From Patiria miniata (lineage: Eukaryota; Echinodermata; Asteroidea; Valvatida; Asterinidae), in NCBI RefSeq assembly GCF_015706575.1, contig NW_024037065.1:2046001-2110000 (forward strand): DNA of 64,000 bases, read 5' to 3'. The notes beneath the pieces are model-generated. The model had not been told where the DNA came from, made no database searches, and saw nothing but the letters and a program-made list of their open reading frames with translations. Within the stretch, counting starts at the first letter, position 1, and each line of letters opens with the position of its first letter. Shown here in pieces: positions 12,319 through 22,160 of this stretch. Made by a program: the position numbers and the translations under genes.

Positions 12319-12714
12319 ATGTCTAACAGAAAGCGAAAACGGTCGGAAACACCTCCACTAGTTGAATTAGCTGAAACAAGCAATCGTTTTTCTCGATTAA
12401 ATTATCTGGCTTCTGAGATAACGGAGAAACAATTGAGCAAACTGGCGTCTAATCTTTTAAAAGAAAACGATCACGTAGCTACACGATTTGGAGGTCGACC
12501 GTGGGAAGAGCTTGTTTCCTTTCTCGGTTTGTCGGCTGCAGATATTTATAAACACCGTCAAGAGAATATGTTTAACGACTGGGCTCAAATTTTTTATTCT
12601 TTTATTCAGTGGAAGCATCGTTACTATAAAAATGCCACGATCGAAAAAATAATAATAGGGTGTCAACAGTGTAATATTACTCATAGCGCGTACGACTTTT
12701 TGTACCCAAAGTAA
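12319..12714 (+). CDS. Death-domain protein (left copy)
   Basis: This predicted 131-residue protein has a basic N-terminus (NRKRKR, possible nuclear signal) followed by a single domain at about residues 38-128. The domain fits the death-domain pattern: a helix LASNLL, W62 with LVSFLGLSAADI, a central helix ending FIQWKHRYY (W98), then NATIEK (A106-T107) and a final helix. The W..L...LGLS..DI and W...AT spacings are those of FADD/ankyrin/UNC5-type death domains. Known death domains pair adaptors in apoptosis and NF-kB signalling, so a mobile virus-like element could use one to interfere with host signalling; that role is inference. A TATA box lies just upstream. A residue-identical copy exists in the right arm, while other right-arm genes are broken, which suggests retained function or recent gene conversion. 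Confidence 0.75.
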   Translation: MSNRKRKRSETPPLVELAETSNRFSRLNYLASEITEKQLSKLASNLLKENDHVATRFGGRPWEELVSFLGLSAADIYKHRQENMFNDWAQIFYSFIQWKHRYYKNATIEKIIIGCQQCNITHSAYDFLYPK

Positions 12715-12956
12715 AGGTATTTGAAGGGAAAAATATCGTATTTTCGTTTGAACCACCCACGGCGTAGTCAGCTGTGCGTGGAAAGTGCGGTGATTGCACA
12801 ACATCTTTTCAATGGAAGAAATGGAAGAAATAATCCATTTTTATTGATCTGACATGATCCTATATGCCGTCATTATCTATTTTTTAGGGATGTCGTCACA
12901 ATCTATTTTTAACCTCTGCGTTTCACAAGATTGCGCAATACCTTCTCCTAAAAGGG

Positions 12957-12964
12957 TATAAAAG
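12957..12964 (+). promoter_or_regulatory. TATA box of the PC4-like gene
   Basis: GGGTATAAAAGCGCG is a strong TATA context 127 bases before the ATG at 13091. The following AGAAAGAATATCTTACTTGG stretch could hold the start site. The motif is mirrored near 21915 in the right arm. Confidence 0.65.
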
Positions 12965-13090
12965 CGCGTGGAACGGAGAAAGAATATCTTACTTGGCGTA
13001 CAGCACTAAAAGAGGTTGAAGGGGATAAATAGAACGCTCACGGTCATCCGATAACATCAACGTATACACAACCTGAAAGAAAAAGACAAG

Positions 13091-14251
13091 ATGGCTGCAC
13101 CGAAGAATTTCTACACTCCACCTACCTCATCATCATCTTCGTCGTTACAGTACGACGCTGCTGGTAGCCGAAACGAAGTACGCGAGTATTACCCTTCCCA
13201 CGCACAAGCACAGCCCAAGGGGTTAGCCGGTACCGACCCCAAACGACTTGAGCGACTAGAGCAGCGTATGATGACCCGTGCTGAAGATGGAAGTGCACCG
13301 TACCCGAATGCCGCCCCAAACAAGAGCCGTCGCGCAGAGATGAACCCATCCGCCAGGTTCGAGCTTACGGGAGTCCGCCACACCGTGGTAGAACCTTTCC
13401 AGGGACAAATTTACATTAAGATTCGGGAGTTCGTTCAAAAGAAAGATAGAGACTTCTGGAGCAGTCCACGAGGCATCAACCTGAGGGTGAACGAATGGAA
13501 GAAACTCGTGGAATTGATGCCCGCCATCACCGAAGCTGTTGAAGAACTGGAGGTGAGCATAAATCATAGTCGTTCTTCCGGATTGTTTACCTCCGTTCAT
13601 CACACATGCAGTTGGCTTCCATTCCAAATACATTACGTTAAATGTTAATGAACTTTTTTTTTTCAATTTTTTTTTTTTTTTTTTAAAATTAAGAATCAAG
13701 GAAGCAAGAAGATGAAACGTGACGGCGATGCTCAGAGTGATGAGGCTACGCCGGATCCGGAAGATGGCTTTCCATGGGGGTATACGGGTGACGCTGTACC
13801 ATACACCAAGCCCAGCGGGACACCGGAGGAGCAGAAGGAACGCGAGGCCTGTAAAGACCTTGCATTTAACATAATTCAGTCGATATTCGTTCCTTGCATT
13901 CTCAAGAAAGTAGATGAAATGTGTAGCGAGCAATGTTATGGATGTAATCTACCAATAGCCGAAGACTTCACCCAGAAAAATCACGAATGTTTGATGTTGG
14001 ACGTGTCTGATAAGGTAGAGAGGTACTTTGATAAAGCGGTAGATGACATTTTGGAAACAGGTTTAGGAAAGTGCAGATCGGAGTGGAATACAACCGCTAA
14101 AGAGAACAAACGCATTGTCTCACAGTATTCGACTATTCACGCCAGAAATCGTCTTTTTACCAAGTATGTCGATATGCATGTCAAAAAGAGGGTCGAAGAA
14201 CCTGAAAACGGAAGGGCAGTGTTGTATAATATTTGTCACATCGATGGATAG
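13091..14251 (+). CDS. Spliced PC4-like DNA-binding protein with Cys-rich C-terminal half (left copy)
   Basis: Two exons (13091-13552 and 13694-14251) join in phase 0 across a 141-bp GT-AG intron with a long T-tract, giving about 339 residues. Residues 1-88 are low-complexity and Ser-rich. Residues about 90-150 match the single-stranded-DNA-binding fold of transcriptional coactivator PC4: FELTGVRHTVVEPFQGQIYI, IREF, GINLRVNEWKKL and a terminal ITEAV helix. Exon 2 encodes an acidic stretch and a region with clustered cysteines (MCSEQCYGC, HECLM). PC4 proteins bind single-stranded or melted DNA in transcription and repair. In a linear virus-like element this one could serve as a single-stranded-DNA-binding protein for replication; that is inference. 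The left copy is intact, whereas the right copy has a 4-base insertion. Confidence 0.8.
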
Positions 14252-14479
14252 TCCCAACAACATGTTGGATTCAACCGAATTATTAATGTATATTTACCTG
14301 ATGTCTCTTTGCTGACTCGATTTTTTATTTTTTGCTTCGTTTGTTTGTTTGTTTGTTTGTTTGTTTTTTAAATTGTTTATTTAACTATCATAAAGTTGTG
14401 TGTATGTGTGTAAAGATTTCATCCGTAACAAAACCAAAAAGTTAAAATTTGATATATTAATTTAATTGTGTGAAAAGTG

Positions 14480-14581
14480 TTAGAAAAAAAAGAAAAAAAC
14501 TTTGTAAAAAAAAAACTTTGTAAAAAAAAAAAAACTTTGAAAAAAAAAACAACAACTTTGTAAAAAAAAAAAAAACTTTGG

Positions 14582-14612
<31 letters not shown>
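14480..14612 (+). repeat. Poly-A / CTTTG simple repeat
   Basis: Runs of 7 to 30 A separated by CTTTG or CTTTGT sit between the PC4-like gene and the integrase. The mirror copy at 20220-20395 differs in run lengths, as expected for slippage or for homopolymer sequencing error. Confidence 0.9.
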
Positions 14613-14615
<3 letters not shown>

Positions 14616-14799
14616 TGTATTTAATAAATAAAAATGTGACATGTATTTTATTCTTGCACGTTTGGTTTGAAAATAAAATGAAGGAAAGAAAATATATTAA
14701 TTTGTGTATGTGTGATTAATGCCTTGTAATGATAGAATAAAATAAGGGGTTATAACGGGATAGGGTCATAGTTAGTTTGGGATTGAACGAGTCAACATC

Positions 14800-15888
14800 A
14801 TGGGGGAAAGCAAAGCACGGGTGGATTACTTAAAAACGTTGTATTACGATATTGAAAATGAAACGGGATTGAGTAGCGTGGAAAAACTTTATAAAAGAGC
14901 TAAAGCCGAGAGAGTGTTTCAGTTGTCTCGTAAACAAATAAAAGAGTTTTTACAAACCCAGGATGCGTATACTTTACATAAACAAATTAAACGAACGTTT
15001 CCAAGGAATCGCGTTCTCGCTATAGCTATTGATGAAATATGGCAAATTGACTTATGCGATGTTCAAAAACTATCGAGTTCCAATAAGGGATACAAATATA
15101 TTCTGACTTGCATCGATGTATTTTCGAAGTTTGCGTGGGCAAAACCTTTGAAAAATAAAAAAAGTAAAACGATACTAGAAGCATTCCGATCTATAATAAA
15201 TAGTCAAAAGAGGGCGCCTCTCAAAGTACAATCGGATGAGGGGAAGGAATTTTTGAATCAGGACTTTCAACGTTTTCTTAAACAAAATGGTATTGATTTT
15301 TTTACGGTAAAAAACGAAACAAAGGCCAGCGTAGTAGAGAGGTTTAACAGAACGCTTAAGACTAAGATGTGGAAATATTTTTCGTATCGCAATACCCTCA
15401 AGTATATCGATGTGTTGCAAAAGTTAATGACGTCGTATAATAATTCTACTCATCGGTCAATACGCATGAAACCCAGTGAAGTGACTGAGGAGAATGACGG
15501 GCAGGTGTGGAAAGCTTTATATGCTGACGTCAGACGCGCGCGCAAACCAAGGTATAAATTTAACGTGGGAGACAAAGTACGGATCAGTATAGCGGCCAGA
15601 GTATTTCGAAAAGGATATTTGCCTAAATGGTCCGAGGAGATATTTACCGTAGCCGAACGCAGAGGGCGACAAGTAAGACCGATATACAAATTAAAAGATT
15701 ATGCAAATGAACTCATTAGTGGGTTTTTTTACACCGAGGAGATGCAAAAAGTCTCTAAACATGATCATGATACGTACAAAGTGGAAAAAGTAATTCGAAA
15801 GAGAATTAAAAATGGTCAAAAGGAATATTTTGTCAAATGGTTTGGATATCCATCCAAATTTAACAGTTGGGTGACAAAACTGTATTAA
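14800..15888 (+). CDS. Polinton integrase (RVE fold, C-terminal chromodomain)
   Basis: This 362-residue integrase would insert the element into host DNA. The RNase H-like core shows the retroviral-type triad: D84 in WQIDLCDVQ, D146 in VQSDEGKEF and E180 in SVVERFNRTLKTKMW. A YNNSTHRSI motif and a KFNVGDKVRI (SH3-like) segment follow. The last 40 residues form a chromodomain (YKVEKVIRKRI, YFVKWFGYPS, NSWV), as in Polinton and chromovirus integrases, where it is thought to guide targeting to modified histones. It resembles the transposon-derived protein F54H12.3 of nematodes as I remember it. The start follows a short AT-rich leader. The 4-kb inverted repeat ends inside this gene near codon 308, so only this left copy keeps the chromodomain. 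Confidence 0.93.
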   Translation: MGESKARVDYLKTLYYDIENETGLSSVEKLYKRAKAERVFQLSRKQIKEFLQTQDAYTLHKQIKRTFPRNRVLAIAIDEIWQIDLCDVQKLSSSNKGYKYILTCIDVFSKFAWAKPLKNKKSKTILEAFRSIINSQKRAPLKVQSDEGKEFLNQDFQRFLKQNGIDFFTVKNETKASVVERFNRTLKTKMWKYFSYRNTLKYIDVLQKLMTSYNNSTHRSIRMKPSEVTEENDGQVWKALYADVRRARKPRYKFNVGDKVRISIAARVFRKGYLPKWSEEIFTVAERRGRQVRPIYKLKDYANELISGFFYTEEMQKVSKHDHDTYKVEKVIRKRIKNGQKEYFVKWFGYPSKFNSWVTKLY

Positions 15889-15936
15889 TAAGGATGACGA
15901 GGCACTCTCCTCGCAGTAGCTCATTAAATGTAAATC

Positions 15937-16695
15937 ATGACGGTGGAACAATTTTATCTAACGCTTCCAAGCAACGCTTCTCTCTCTGTGTATCCTAATA
16001 ATATACTATCGGATTTCACGACCAGGCTGTTTAACCCGATTCAATTACACGGTACATGGGAAGTTGGTCTTAGCGAAATACAGTACCCTCACTGTTATTT
16101 TAACATTACGGATAGAAATAATTCGGTGACTTACTCTGAGGATGGTAGAATTACCCGACACTTAAAAATACCTCACGGCTTTTACAGTACCGTGCAGGAA
16201 GTTCTTGATACCATCAGTGGAAATTTTATTGAAACAGCAAGATCAAGTATAGGTTTATCTATAGATAAAAAATCTAGAAAAGTTTCAGTTAGATTAAGGA
16301 CCGGAGCATTCATATTGTTTAACGGCGATTTGTACAAATTACTTGGATTACCACGCAAGTCGTGTTTTGAAAGCATTGTGGGGACTCTACCATCCGATGT
16401 TTACTTGGGAGTGTACGGCCTTTACGTGTACAGCGACGTTGTAGAACCACAATATGTAGGCGATGCCAATGTCCCCCTGATGAAGATAATCCCACTCAAG
16501 ACAGGTAGTAAAACTGCGGGGGAAATGATTTCGACGTCGTACAGCATACCCCATTACATTCCAGTTAAAACAAAACATTTTGAAACGATAAATATCAATA
16601 TAAGAGACGACACCGGGAGAAAGTTTGCATTTGAACGAGGAAAGGTGGTCGTGAAGTTACATTTTCGCCAGGTTCGCCCGTCCTTATTTCAGTAA
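15937..16695 (+). CDS. Penton-like minor capsid protein
   Basis: This 252-residue product opens MTVEQFYLTLPSNASLSVYP and contains LFNPIQLHGTWEVGLSEIQY, IPHGFYSTVQEVL and KSRKVSVRL. A later segment pairs DVYLGVYGLYVYSDVV with VPLMKIIPL. This pattern is shared by minor capsid (penton, single jelly-roll) proteins of Polintons and adintoviruses. It would occupy the fivefold vertices of an icosahedral particle. It opens a tight plus-strand cluster, with the next gene beginning two bases after its stop, which points to co-expression of virion genes. The element 2 counterpart (43839-45068) shares the PxGxY, KxVxLxV and KIVP landmarks but is longer. Confidence 0.8.
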   Translation: MTVEQFYLTLPSNASLSVYPNNILSDFTTRLFNPIQLHGTWEVGLSEIQYPHCYFNITDRNNSVTYSEDGRITRHLKIPHGFYSTVQEVLDTISGNFIETARSSIGLSIDKKSRKVSVRLRTGAFILFNGDLYKLLGLPRKSCFESIVGTLPSDVYLGVYGLYVYSDVVEPQYVGDANVPLMKIIPLKTGSKTAGEMISTSYSIPHYIPVKTKHFETININIRDDTGRKFAFERGKVVVKLHFRQVRPSLFQ

Positions 16696-16697
16696 AC

Positions 16698-17042
16698 ATG
16701 ACGGCGTACGAACAGTATTACAAATCTCAAGCTGGAGGTGGACAATATTTCAAAGGAGCGCAGGTGCAGAGGGGGTATGGCCTAGGCGGAATTCTGTCGG
16801 GGCTATTTCGATCGGCTCTTCCAGTCATTACCAAGGGGGCCAAGACTATTGGAAAACAAGCCCTACAGACGGGTCTGCAAATGGCGAGCAATGCCCTCAA
16901 TGGTCACACTACCGGCACCCCGAAAAAAAACCCACCAGGCAGAGTAAGCAAGAAACCTATAAAGAGGAAAGGCCGTGGCCGACCTGCCACTTCATCCAGT
17001 AGAAAGCGTCCGAAGAGGACACTTGACATATTCGATTCCTAA
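16698..17042 (+). CDS. Basic core/membrane-active peptide precursor (adenovirus pX/pVI-like)
   Basis: The protein has 114 residues. The N-terminal half has a glycine-rich segment (GGGQYFKGAQVQRGYGLGG) leading to an amphipathic helix (ILSGLFRSALPVITKGAKTI). The C-terminal third is Lys/Arg/Pro-rich and ends in KRTLDIFDS. This layout is seen in small core proteins next to the penton and hexon genes of adintoviruses and resembles adenovirus pX/pVI, which condense DNA or disrupt membranes after protease cleavage. Gly-Gly and Gly-Xaa-Gly sites near residues 14-32 are plausible cleavage points for the protease encoded downstream. Role is inferred from position and composition. Confidence 0.7.
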   Translation: MTAYEQYYKSQAGGGQYFKGAQVQRGYGLGGILSGLFRSALPVITKGAKTIGKQALQTGLQMASNALNGHTTGTPKKNPPGRVSKKPIKRKGRGRPATSSSRKRPKRTLDIFDS

Positions 17043-17071
17043 TCATCATCATCATCATCATCATCATCATG
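17042..17071 (+). repeat. (CAT)n microsatellite ending in the capsid start codon
   Basis: An unbroken ATC/CAT run of nine copies fills the gap between the core peptide stop and the major capsid ATG. The last CAT supplies the start codon itself, so repeat length changes do not move the frame of the gene. Confidence 0.9.
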
Positions 17072-18403
17072 GCGTTCGTTCATAAGAATTCTTCAGAGTG
17101 CACAAAATCCGAGCTTGATCTGTTCTCGGTACCTACCACACAGACCAGCGTCACCAAGGGACAGTGGGTACAATATCAACCATTGACAAACATCGTGGAC
17201 TCGGGCCCCATTGAATTTTTAATCAATGGTTCCAGCGAGACTTACTTGGATTTAGCGCAAACAATGCTCCACGTCCAAGCTAAAATCGTTGACGGTAATG
17301 GGGCCGCTTTAGCCCCCGATGTACCAGTCGCACCTATTAACCTAACAATGCAGTCGCTCTTCTCTGAAGTGGACGTGTCCTTAAATGACCGAGTTATCAC
17401 ACCCTCTACCAACACATATCCGTACAGGGCCATGCTGGAAACGCTCTTGAGTTATGGGCCCGCGGCCAAAAACTCACATCTGACGTCGGGGCTTTTTTAC
17501 AAAGACACCGCGGGAAAAATGGATGTATCGGATCCGACGATCGACGATGCTGCCAATCGAAATGAAGGATTAAAACAGAGGTTTTCGCACGTAAAAGGAA
17601 GCAAGATGATTGATTTAATAGGACCCATACACGCAGATATATTTTTTCAAGATAGACTTTTGTTAAACGGCGTTAACATGAAAATAAAATTACATCGGAG
17701 TAAGGATGCTTTTTGTTTAATGTCTTCGACACAGGGGGCCGATTACAAAGTGCACATAGTAAATTCTACCCTGTACATACGGCGAGTTAATGTCAACCCC
17801 ATGATAGCGCTAGCCCATGCAAAAACGCTGGAACAGGCAACGGCAAAGTATCCGTTACGCCGTGTGGAAGTCAAAACCTTTTCCATTCCTCAGGGTAACC
17901 AATCGTTTACGAGGGAGAGAATGTTCCTTGGCCAAACTCCCACGCGCATTGTTATCGGATGTGTAAATAATATGGCTTTCAATGGGGATTACGTTAAGAA
18001 TCCGTATAATTTTCAACATTTTAATTTAAACTTTTTAGCTCTATACATTGACGGGGAGCAATTACCATGGAAACCACTCAAACCTAAATTTGTCGGACCT
18101 GATAGTAATTTTCTCATGGCTTATCAGACATTATTTTCGGGTATAAATAACCTTCACCAGAACTCGGGGAACGACATTTCCAGATCTGATTATTCAAAAG
18201 GGTACACGCTGTTTGCATTTGACTTAACTCCCGACCTTTGTACGGGCGGACATTTTAATCTGTTACGAAGCGGTAACGTGCGCTTGGAGATAGCCTTCAG
18301 GGATCCCCTAGCTAGTACCGTAAATGTAATTGTGTATGCGGAGTACGATTCACTTCTGGAAATTGACAAATCCCGTAATATATTGATTGATTATTCGTCA
18401 TGA
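17069..18403 (+). CDS. Major capsid protein (double jelly-roll, F54H12.2-like)
   Basis: The 444-residue product is a recognisable Polinton/adintovirus hexon homologue. Landmarks include IEFLINGSSETYLDLAQTML near the start, INLTMQSLFSEVDVSLNDR, the YPYRAMLETLLSYG segment, IGPIHADIFFQDRLLLNGV and a C-terminal NVIVYAEYDSLLEID. It is close to the nematode F54H12.2 family as I recall it. Trimers of this double jelly-roll protein would form the icosahedral shell. The start lies at the end of a CAT microsatellite, and the stop overlaps the protease start by four bases (ATGA). The frame is intact. Confidence 0.9.
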   Translation: MAFVHKNSSECTKSELDLFSVPTTQTSVTKGQWVQYQPLTNIVDSGPIEFLINGSSETYLDLAQTMLHVQAKIVDGNGAALAPDVPVAPINLTMQSLFSEVDVSLNDRVITPSTNTYPYRAMLETLLSYGPAAKNSHLTSGLFYKDTAGKMDVSDPTIDDAANRNEGLKQRFSHVKGSKMIDLIGPIHADIFFQDRLLLNGVNMKIKLHRSKDAFCLMSSTQGADYKVHIVNSTLYIRRVNVNPMIALAHAKTLEQATAKYPLRRVEVKTFSIPQGNQSFTRERMFLGQTPTRIVIGCVNNMAFNGDYVKNPYNFQHFNLNFLALYIDGEQLPWKPLKPKFVGPDSNFLMAYQTLFSGINNLHQNSGNDISRSDYSKGYTLFAFDLTPDLCTGGHFNLLRSGNVRLEIAFRDPLASTVNVIVYAEYDSLLEIDKSRNILIDYSS

Positions 18404-18927
18404 ATACAAAACAATTACTACGTGTTCTAAAGACCGATAAAATAACGCACCAACAGTGCGGCGGGGTTTTTCCAGTAGATAAATTACCGGGAAAAGTTAC
18501 AAGCTTTCCTCAAGTGTACATCGTGAATACGGACAAGAGTACTCAACCCGGAAGTCATTGGATCGCCGTTTATTTTGACGGAGATAAAAAAGCAGAACTG
18601 TTTGATTCTTATGGTAATTCTCCGCATATGTACAATAAATGTTTAATGCGTTTTATAAAAAAGAATTCTGTTGAGTTCATGTATAACGACATTTGTCTTC
18701 AATCTCTCAACACTACGGTATGCGGACAATATTGCTTGTTTTATGCATTACATCGTTGTAGGAACGTAGAAATGAAGACCATTTTAAGAATGTTTACGAG
18801 GGATACTCATTTTAACGACACATTCGTACATCACTTTGTAGAATCCCGTTACAATATTTCTATTCCCGTTTCCGACGTTGATTTTATCGTAAATCAAATT
18901 GTAAAAAGTTTTAAAAATGTGCCGTAG
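18400..18927 (+). CDS. Adenain-like cysteine protease (maturation protease)
   Basis: This 175-residue protein has the C5/ULP1-type catalytic layout: H53 in GSHWIAVYFD, D69 in LFDSYG, Q101 as probable oxyanion residue and C108 in TTVCGQYCLFYALH. The seven-residue Q-to-C spacing equals that of adenovirus protease. The enzyme would process capsid and core precursors during particle maturation. It is translated from a frame overlapping the capsid gene stop by four bases. It is the last gene of the core cluster. About 160 AT-rich bases with AATAAA-like sequence follow before the right arm begins. Confidence 0.92.
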   Translation: MNTKQLLRVLKTDKITHQQCGGVFPVDKLPGKVTSFPQVYIVNTDKSTQPGSHWIAVYFDGDKKAELFDSYGNSPHMYNKCLMRFIKKNSVEFMYNDICLQSLNTTVCGQYCLFYALHRCRNVEMKTILRMFTRDTHFNDTFVHHFVESRYNISIPVSDVDFIVNQIVKSFKNVP

Positions 18928-19092
18928 TTTTTTGGTTTTTATTAGTATGACTTTTATTTTGTATTAAAGTGTGAGCGTTTGGTGTGAAAGTAATAATAAA
19001 AATAACATTTAAAAAAAAAATACACAAAAAGACAAAACAAAACAAAAAATAAATGAATTAGTTAGCCATAAAACTGTATTAACTTCTTTTAT

Positions 19093-20035
19093 TCATGCAA
19101 TGTATAAAAAACCACTAATGAGTTCATTTGCATAATCTTTTAATTTGTATATCGGTCTTACTTGTCGCCCTCTGCGTTCGGCTACGGTAAATATTTCCTC
19201 GGACCATTTAGGCAAATATCCTTTTCGAAATACTCTGGCCGCTATACTAATCCGTACTTTGTCTCCCACGTTAAATTTATACCTTGGTTTGCGCGCGCGT
19301 CTGACGTCAGCATATAAAGCTTTCCACACCTGCCCGTCATTCTCCTCAGTCACTTCACTGGGTTTCATGCGTATTGACCGATGAGTAGAATTATTATACG
19401 ACGTCATTAACTTTTGCAACACATCGATATACTTGAGGGTATTGCGATACGAAAAATATTTCCACATCTTAGTCTTGAGCGTTCTGTTAAATCTCTCTAC
19501 CACGCTGGCCTTTGTTTCGTTTTTTTACCGTAAAAAAATCAATACCATTTTCTTTAAGAAAACGTTGAAAGTCCTGATTCAAAAATTCCTTCCCCTCATC
19601 CGATTGTACTTTGAGAGGCGCCCTCTTTTGACTATTTATTATAGATCGGAATGCTTCTAGTATCGTTTTACTTTTTTTATTTTTCAAAGGTTTTGCCCAC
19701 GCAAACTTCGAAAATACATCGATGCAAGTCAGAATATATTTGTATCCCTTATTGGAACTCGATAGTTTTTGAACATCGCATAAGTCAATTTGCCATATTT
19801 CATCAATAGCTATAGCGAGAACGCGATTCCTTGGAAACGTTCGTTTAATTTGTTTATGTAAAGTATACGCATCCTGGGTTTGTAAAAACTCTTTTATTTG
19901 TTTACGAGACAACTGAAACACTCTCTCGGCTTTAGCTCTTTTATAAAGTTTTTCCACGCTACTCAATCCCGTTTCATTTTCAATATCGTAATACAACGTT
20001 TTTAAGTAATCCACCCGTGCTTTGCTTTCCCCCAT
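19093..20035 (-). pseudogene. Integrase, right-arm copy (frameshifted and truncated)
   Basis: This is the mirror copy of the integrase at 14800. One extra A in the A-run of the GGTAAAAAACG region (near 19525) shifts the frame, so a 182-residue product ends just before the catalytic glutamate region. A second frame (19093-19503) carries the rest. Homology stops at 19112 where the inverted repeat ends, so the chromodomain is missing and the last codons are unrelated. Even without the frameshift the copy would lack about 50 C-terminal residues. Confidence 0.88.
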
Positions 20036-20218
20036 GATGTTGACTCGTTCAATCCCAAACTAACTATGACCCTATCCCGTTATAACCCCTTATTTTATTC
20101 TATCATTACAAGGCATTAATCACACATACACAAATTAATATATTTTCTGTCCTTATTTTATTTTCAAACCAAACGTGCAAGAATAAAATACATGTCACAT
20201 TTTTATTTATTAAATACA

Positions 20219-20219
<1 letters not shown>

Positions 20220-20249
<30 letters not shown>

Positions 20250-20395
20250 CAAAAGTTTTTTTTTTTTACAAAGTTGTTGTTTTTTTTTTCAAAGTTTTTT
20301 TTTTTACAAAGTTTTTTTTACAAAGTTGGTTTTTTTTTTTTTTTTTTTTTTTCAAAGTTTTTTTTTACAAAGTTTTTTTCTTTTTTTTCTAACAC
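20220..20395 (-). repeat. Poly-T / CAAAG simple repeat (mirror copy)
   Basis: T-runs separated by ACAAAG or CAAAG, the mirror of 14480-14612 but with different run lengths and about 40 more bases. Confidence 0.9.
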
Positions 20396-20620
20396 TTTTC
20401 ACACAATTAAATTAATATATCAAATTTTAACTTTTTGGTTTTGTTACGGATGAAATCTTTACACACATACACACAACTTTATGATAGTTAAATAAACAAT
20501 TTAAAAAACAAACAAACAAACAAACAAACAAACGAAGCAAAAAATAAAAAATCGAGTCAGCAAAGAGACATCAGGTAAATATACATTAATAATTCGGTTG
20601 AATCCAACATGTTGTTGGGA

Positions 20621-21784
20621 CTATCCATCGATGTGACAAATATTATACAACACTGCCCTTCCGTTTTCAGGTTCTTCGACCCTCTTTTTGACATGCATAT
20701 CGACATACTTGGTAAAAAGACGATTTCTGGCGTGAATAGTCGAATACTGTGAGACAATGCGTTTGTTCTCTTTAGCGGTTGTATTCCACTCCGATCTGCA
20801 CTTTCCTAAACCTGTTTCCAAAATGTCATCTACCGCTTTATCAAAGTACCTCTCTACCTTATCAGACACGTCCAACATCAAACATTCGTGATTTTTCTGG
20901 GTGAAGTCTTCGGCTATTGGTAGATTACATCCATAACATTGCTCGCTACACATTTCATCTACTTTCTTGAGAATGCAAGGAACGAATATCGACTGAATTA
21001 TGTTAAATGCAAGGTCTTTACAGGCCTCGCGTTCCTTCTGCTCCTCCGGTGTCCCGCTGGGCTTGGTGTATGGTACAGCGTCACCCGTATACCCCCATGG
21101 AAAGCCATCTTCCGGATCCGGCGTAGCCTCATCACTCTGAGCATCGCCGTCACGTTTCATCTTCTTGCTTCCTTGATTCTTAATTTAAAAAAAAAAAAAA
21201 AAAATTGAAAAAAAAAAGTTCATTAACATTTAACGTAATGTATTTGGAATGGAAGCCAACTGCATGTGTGATGAACGGAGGTAAACAATCCGGAAGAACG
21301 ACTATGATTTATGCTCACCTCCAGTTCTTCAACAGCTTCGGTGATGGCGGGCTGATATCAATTCCACGAGTTTCTTCCATTCGTTCACCCTCAGGTTGAT
21401 GCCTCGTGGACTGCTCCAGAAGTCTCTATCTTTCTTTTGAACGAACTCCCGAATCTTAATGTAAATTTGTCCCTGGAAAGGTTCTACCACGGCGTGGCGG
21501 ACTCCCGTAAGCTCGAACCTGGCGGATGGGTTCATCTCTGCGCGACGGCTCTTGTTTGGGGCGGCATTCGGGTACGGTGCACTTCCATCTTCAGCACGGG
21601 TCATCATACGCTGCTCTAGTCGCTCAAGTCGTTTGGGGTCGGTACCGGCTAACCCCTTGGGCTGTGCTTGTGCGTGGGAAGGGTAATACTCGCGTACTTC
21701 GTTTCGGCTACCAGCAGCGTCGTACTGTAACGACGAAGATGATGATGAGGTAGGTGGAGTGTAGAAATTCTTCGGTGCAGCCAT
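20621..21784 (-). pseudogene. PC4-like protein, right-arm copy (frameshifted)
   Basis: The same two-exon gene as at 13091 in mirror orientation, ATG at 21784. A 4-base insertion near 21350 (TTGATATCAGCCCGCC against TTGATGCCCGCC in the left arm) breaks the frame shortly before the splice donor. The second exon (20621 to about 21178) remains fully open. The intron and its T/A tract are conserved. Confidence 0.85.
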
Positions 21785-22160
21785 CTTGTCTTTTTCTTTC
21801 AGGTTGTGTATACGTTGATGTTGTCGGATGACCGTGAGCGCTCTATTTATCCCCTTCAACCTCTTTTAGTGCTGTACGCCAAGTAAGATATTCTTTCTCC
21901 GTTCCACGCGCTTTTATACCCTTTTAGGAGAAGGTATTGCGCAATCTTGTGAAACGCAGAGGTTAAAAATAGATTGTGACGACATCCCTAAAAAATAGAT
22001 AATGACGGCATATAGGATCATGTCAGATCAATAAAAATGGATTATTTCTTCCATTTCTTCCATTGAAAAGATGTTGTGCAATCACCGCACTTTCCACGCA
22101 CAGCTGACTACGCCGTGGGTGGTTCAAACGAAAATACGATATTTTTCCCTTCAAATACCT

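Larger units (their letters stand above)
11720..15722. repeat. Left 4.0-kb terminal inverted repeat of element 1
   Basis: The sequence from AGTAGTGGAGG to the integrase codons around 15722 is the reverse complement of 19112-23156. Differences are few single-base changes, poly-A length differences and a 4-base indel. Within the first 210 bases are four AGGTCA-type half-sites (TTTGACCTT at 11748, AAAGGTCA at 11773, TTTGACCTA at 11852 and 11915). The outer 540 bases before the first TATA box have no ATG-initiated gene. Confidence 0.93.

Noticed and set aside
13256..13933. 225-codon minus-strand frame opposite the PC4-like gene
   Set aside because: It is the antisense shadow of two real exons, crosses the intron T-tract as poly-Lys, and has no recognisable motif.
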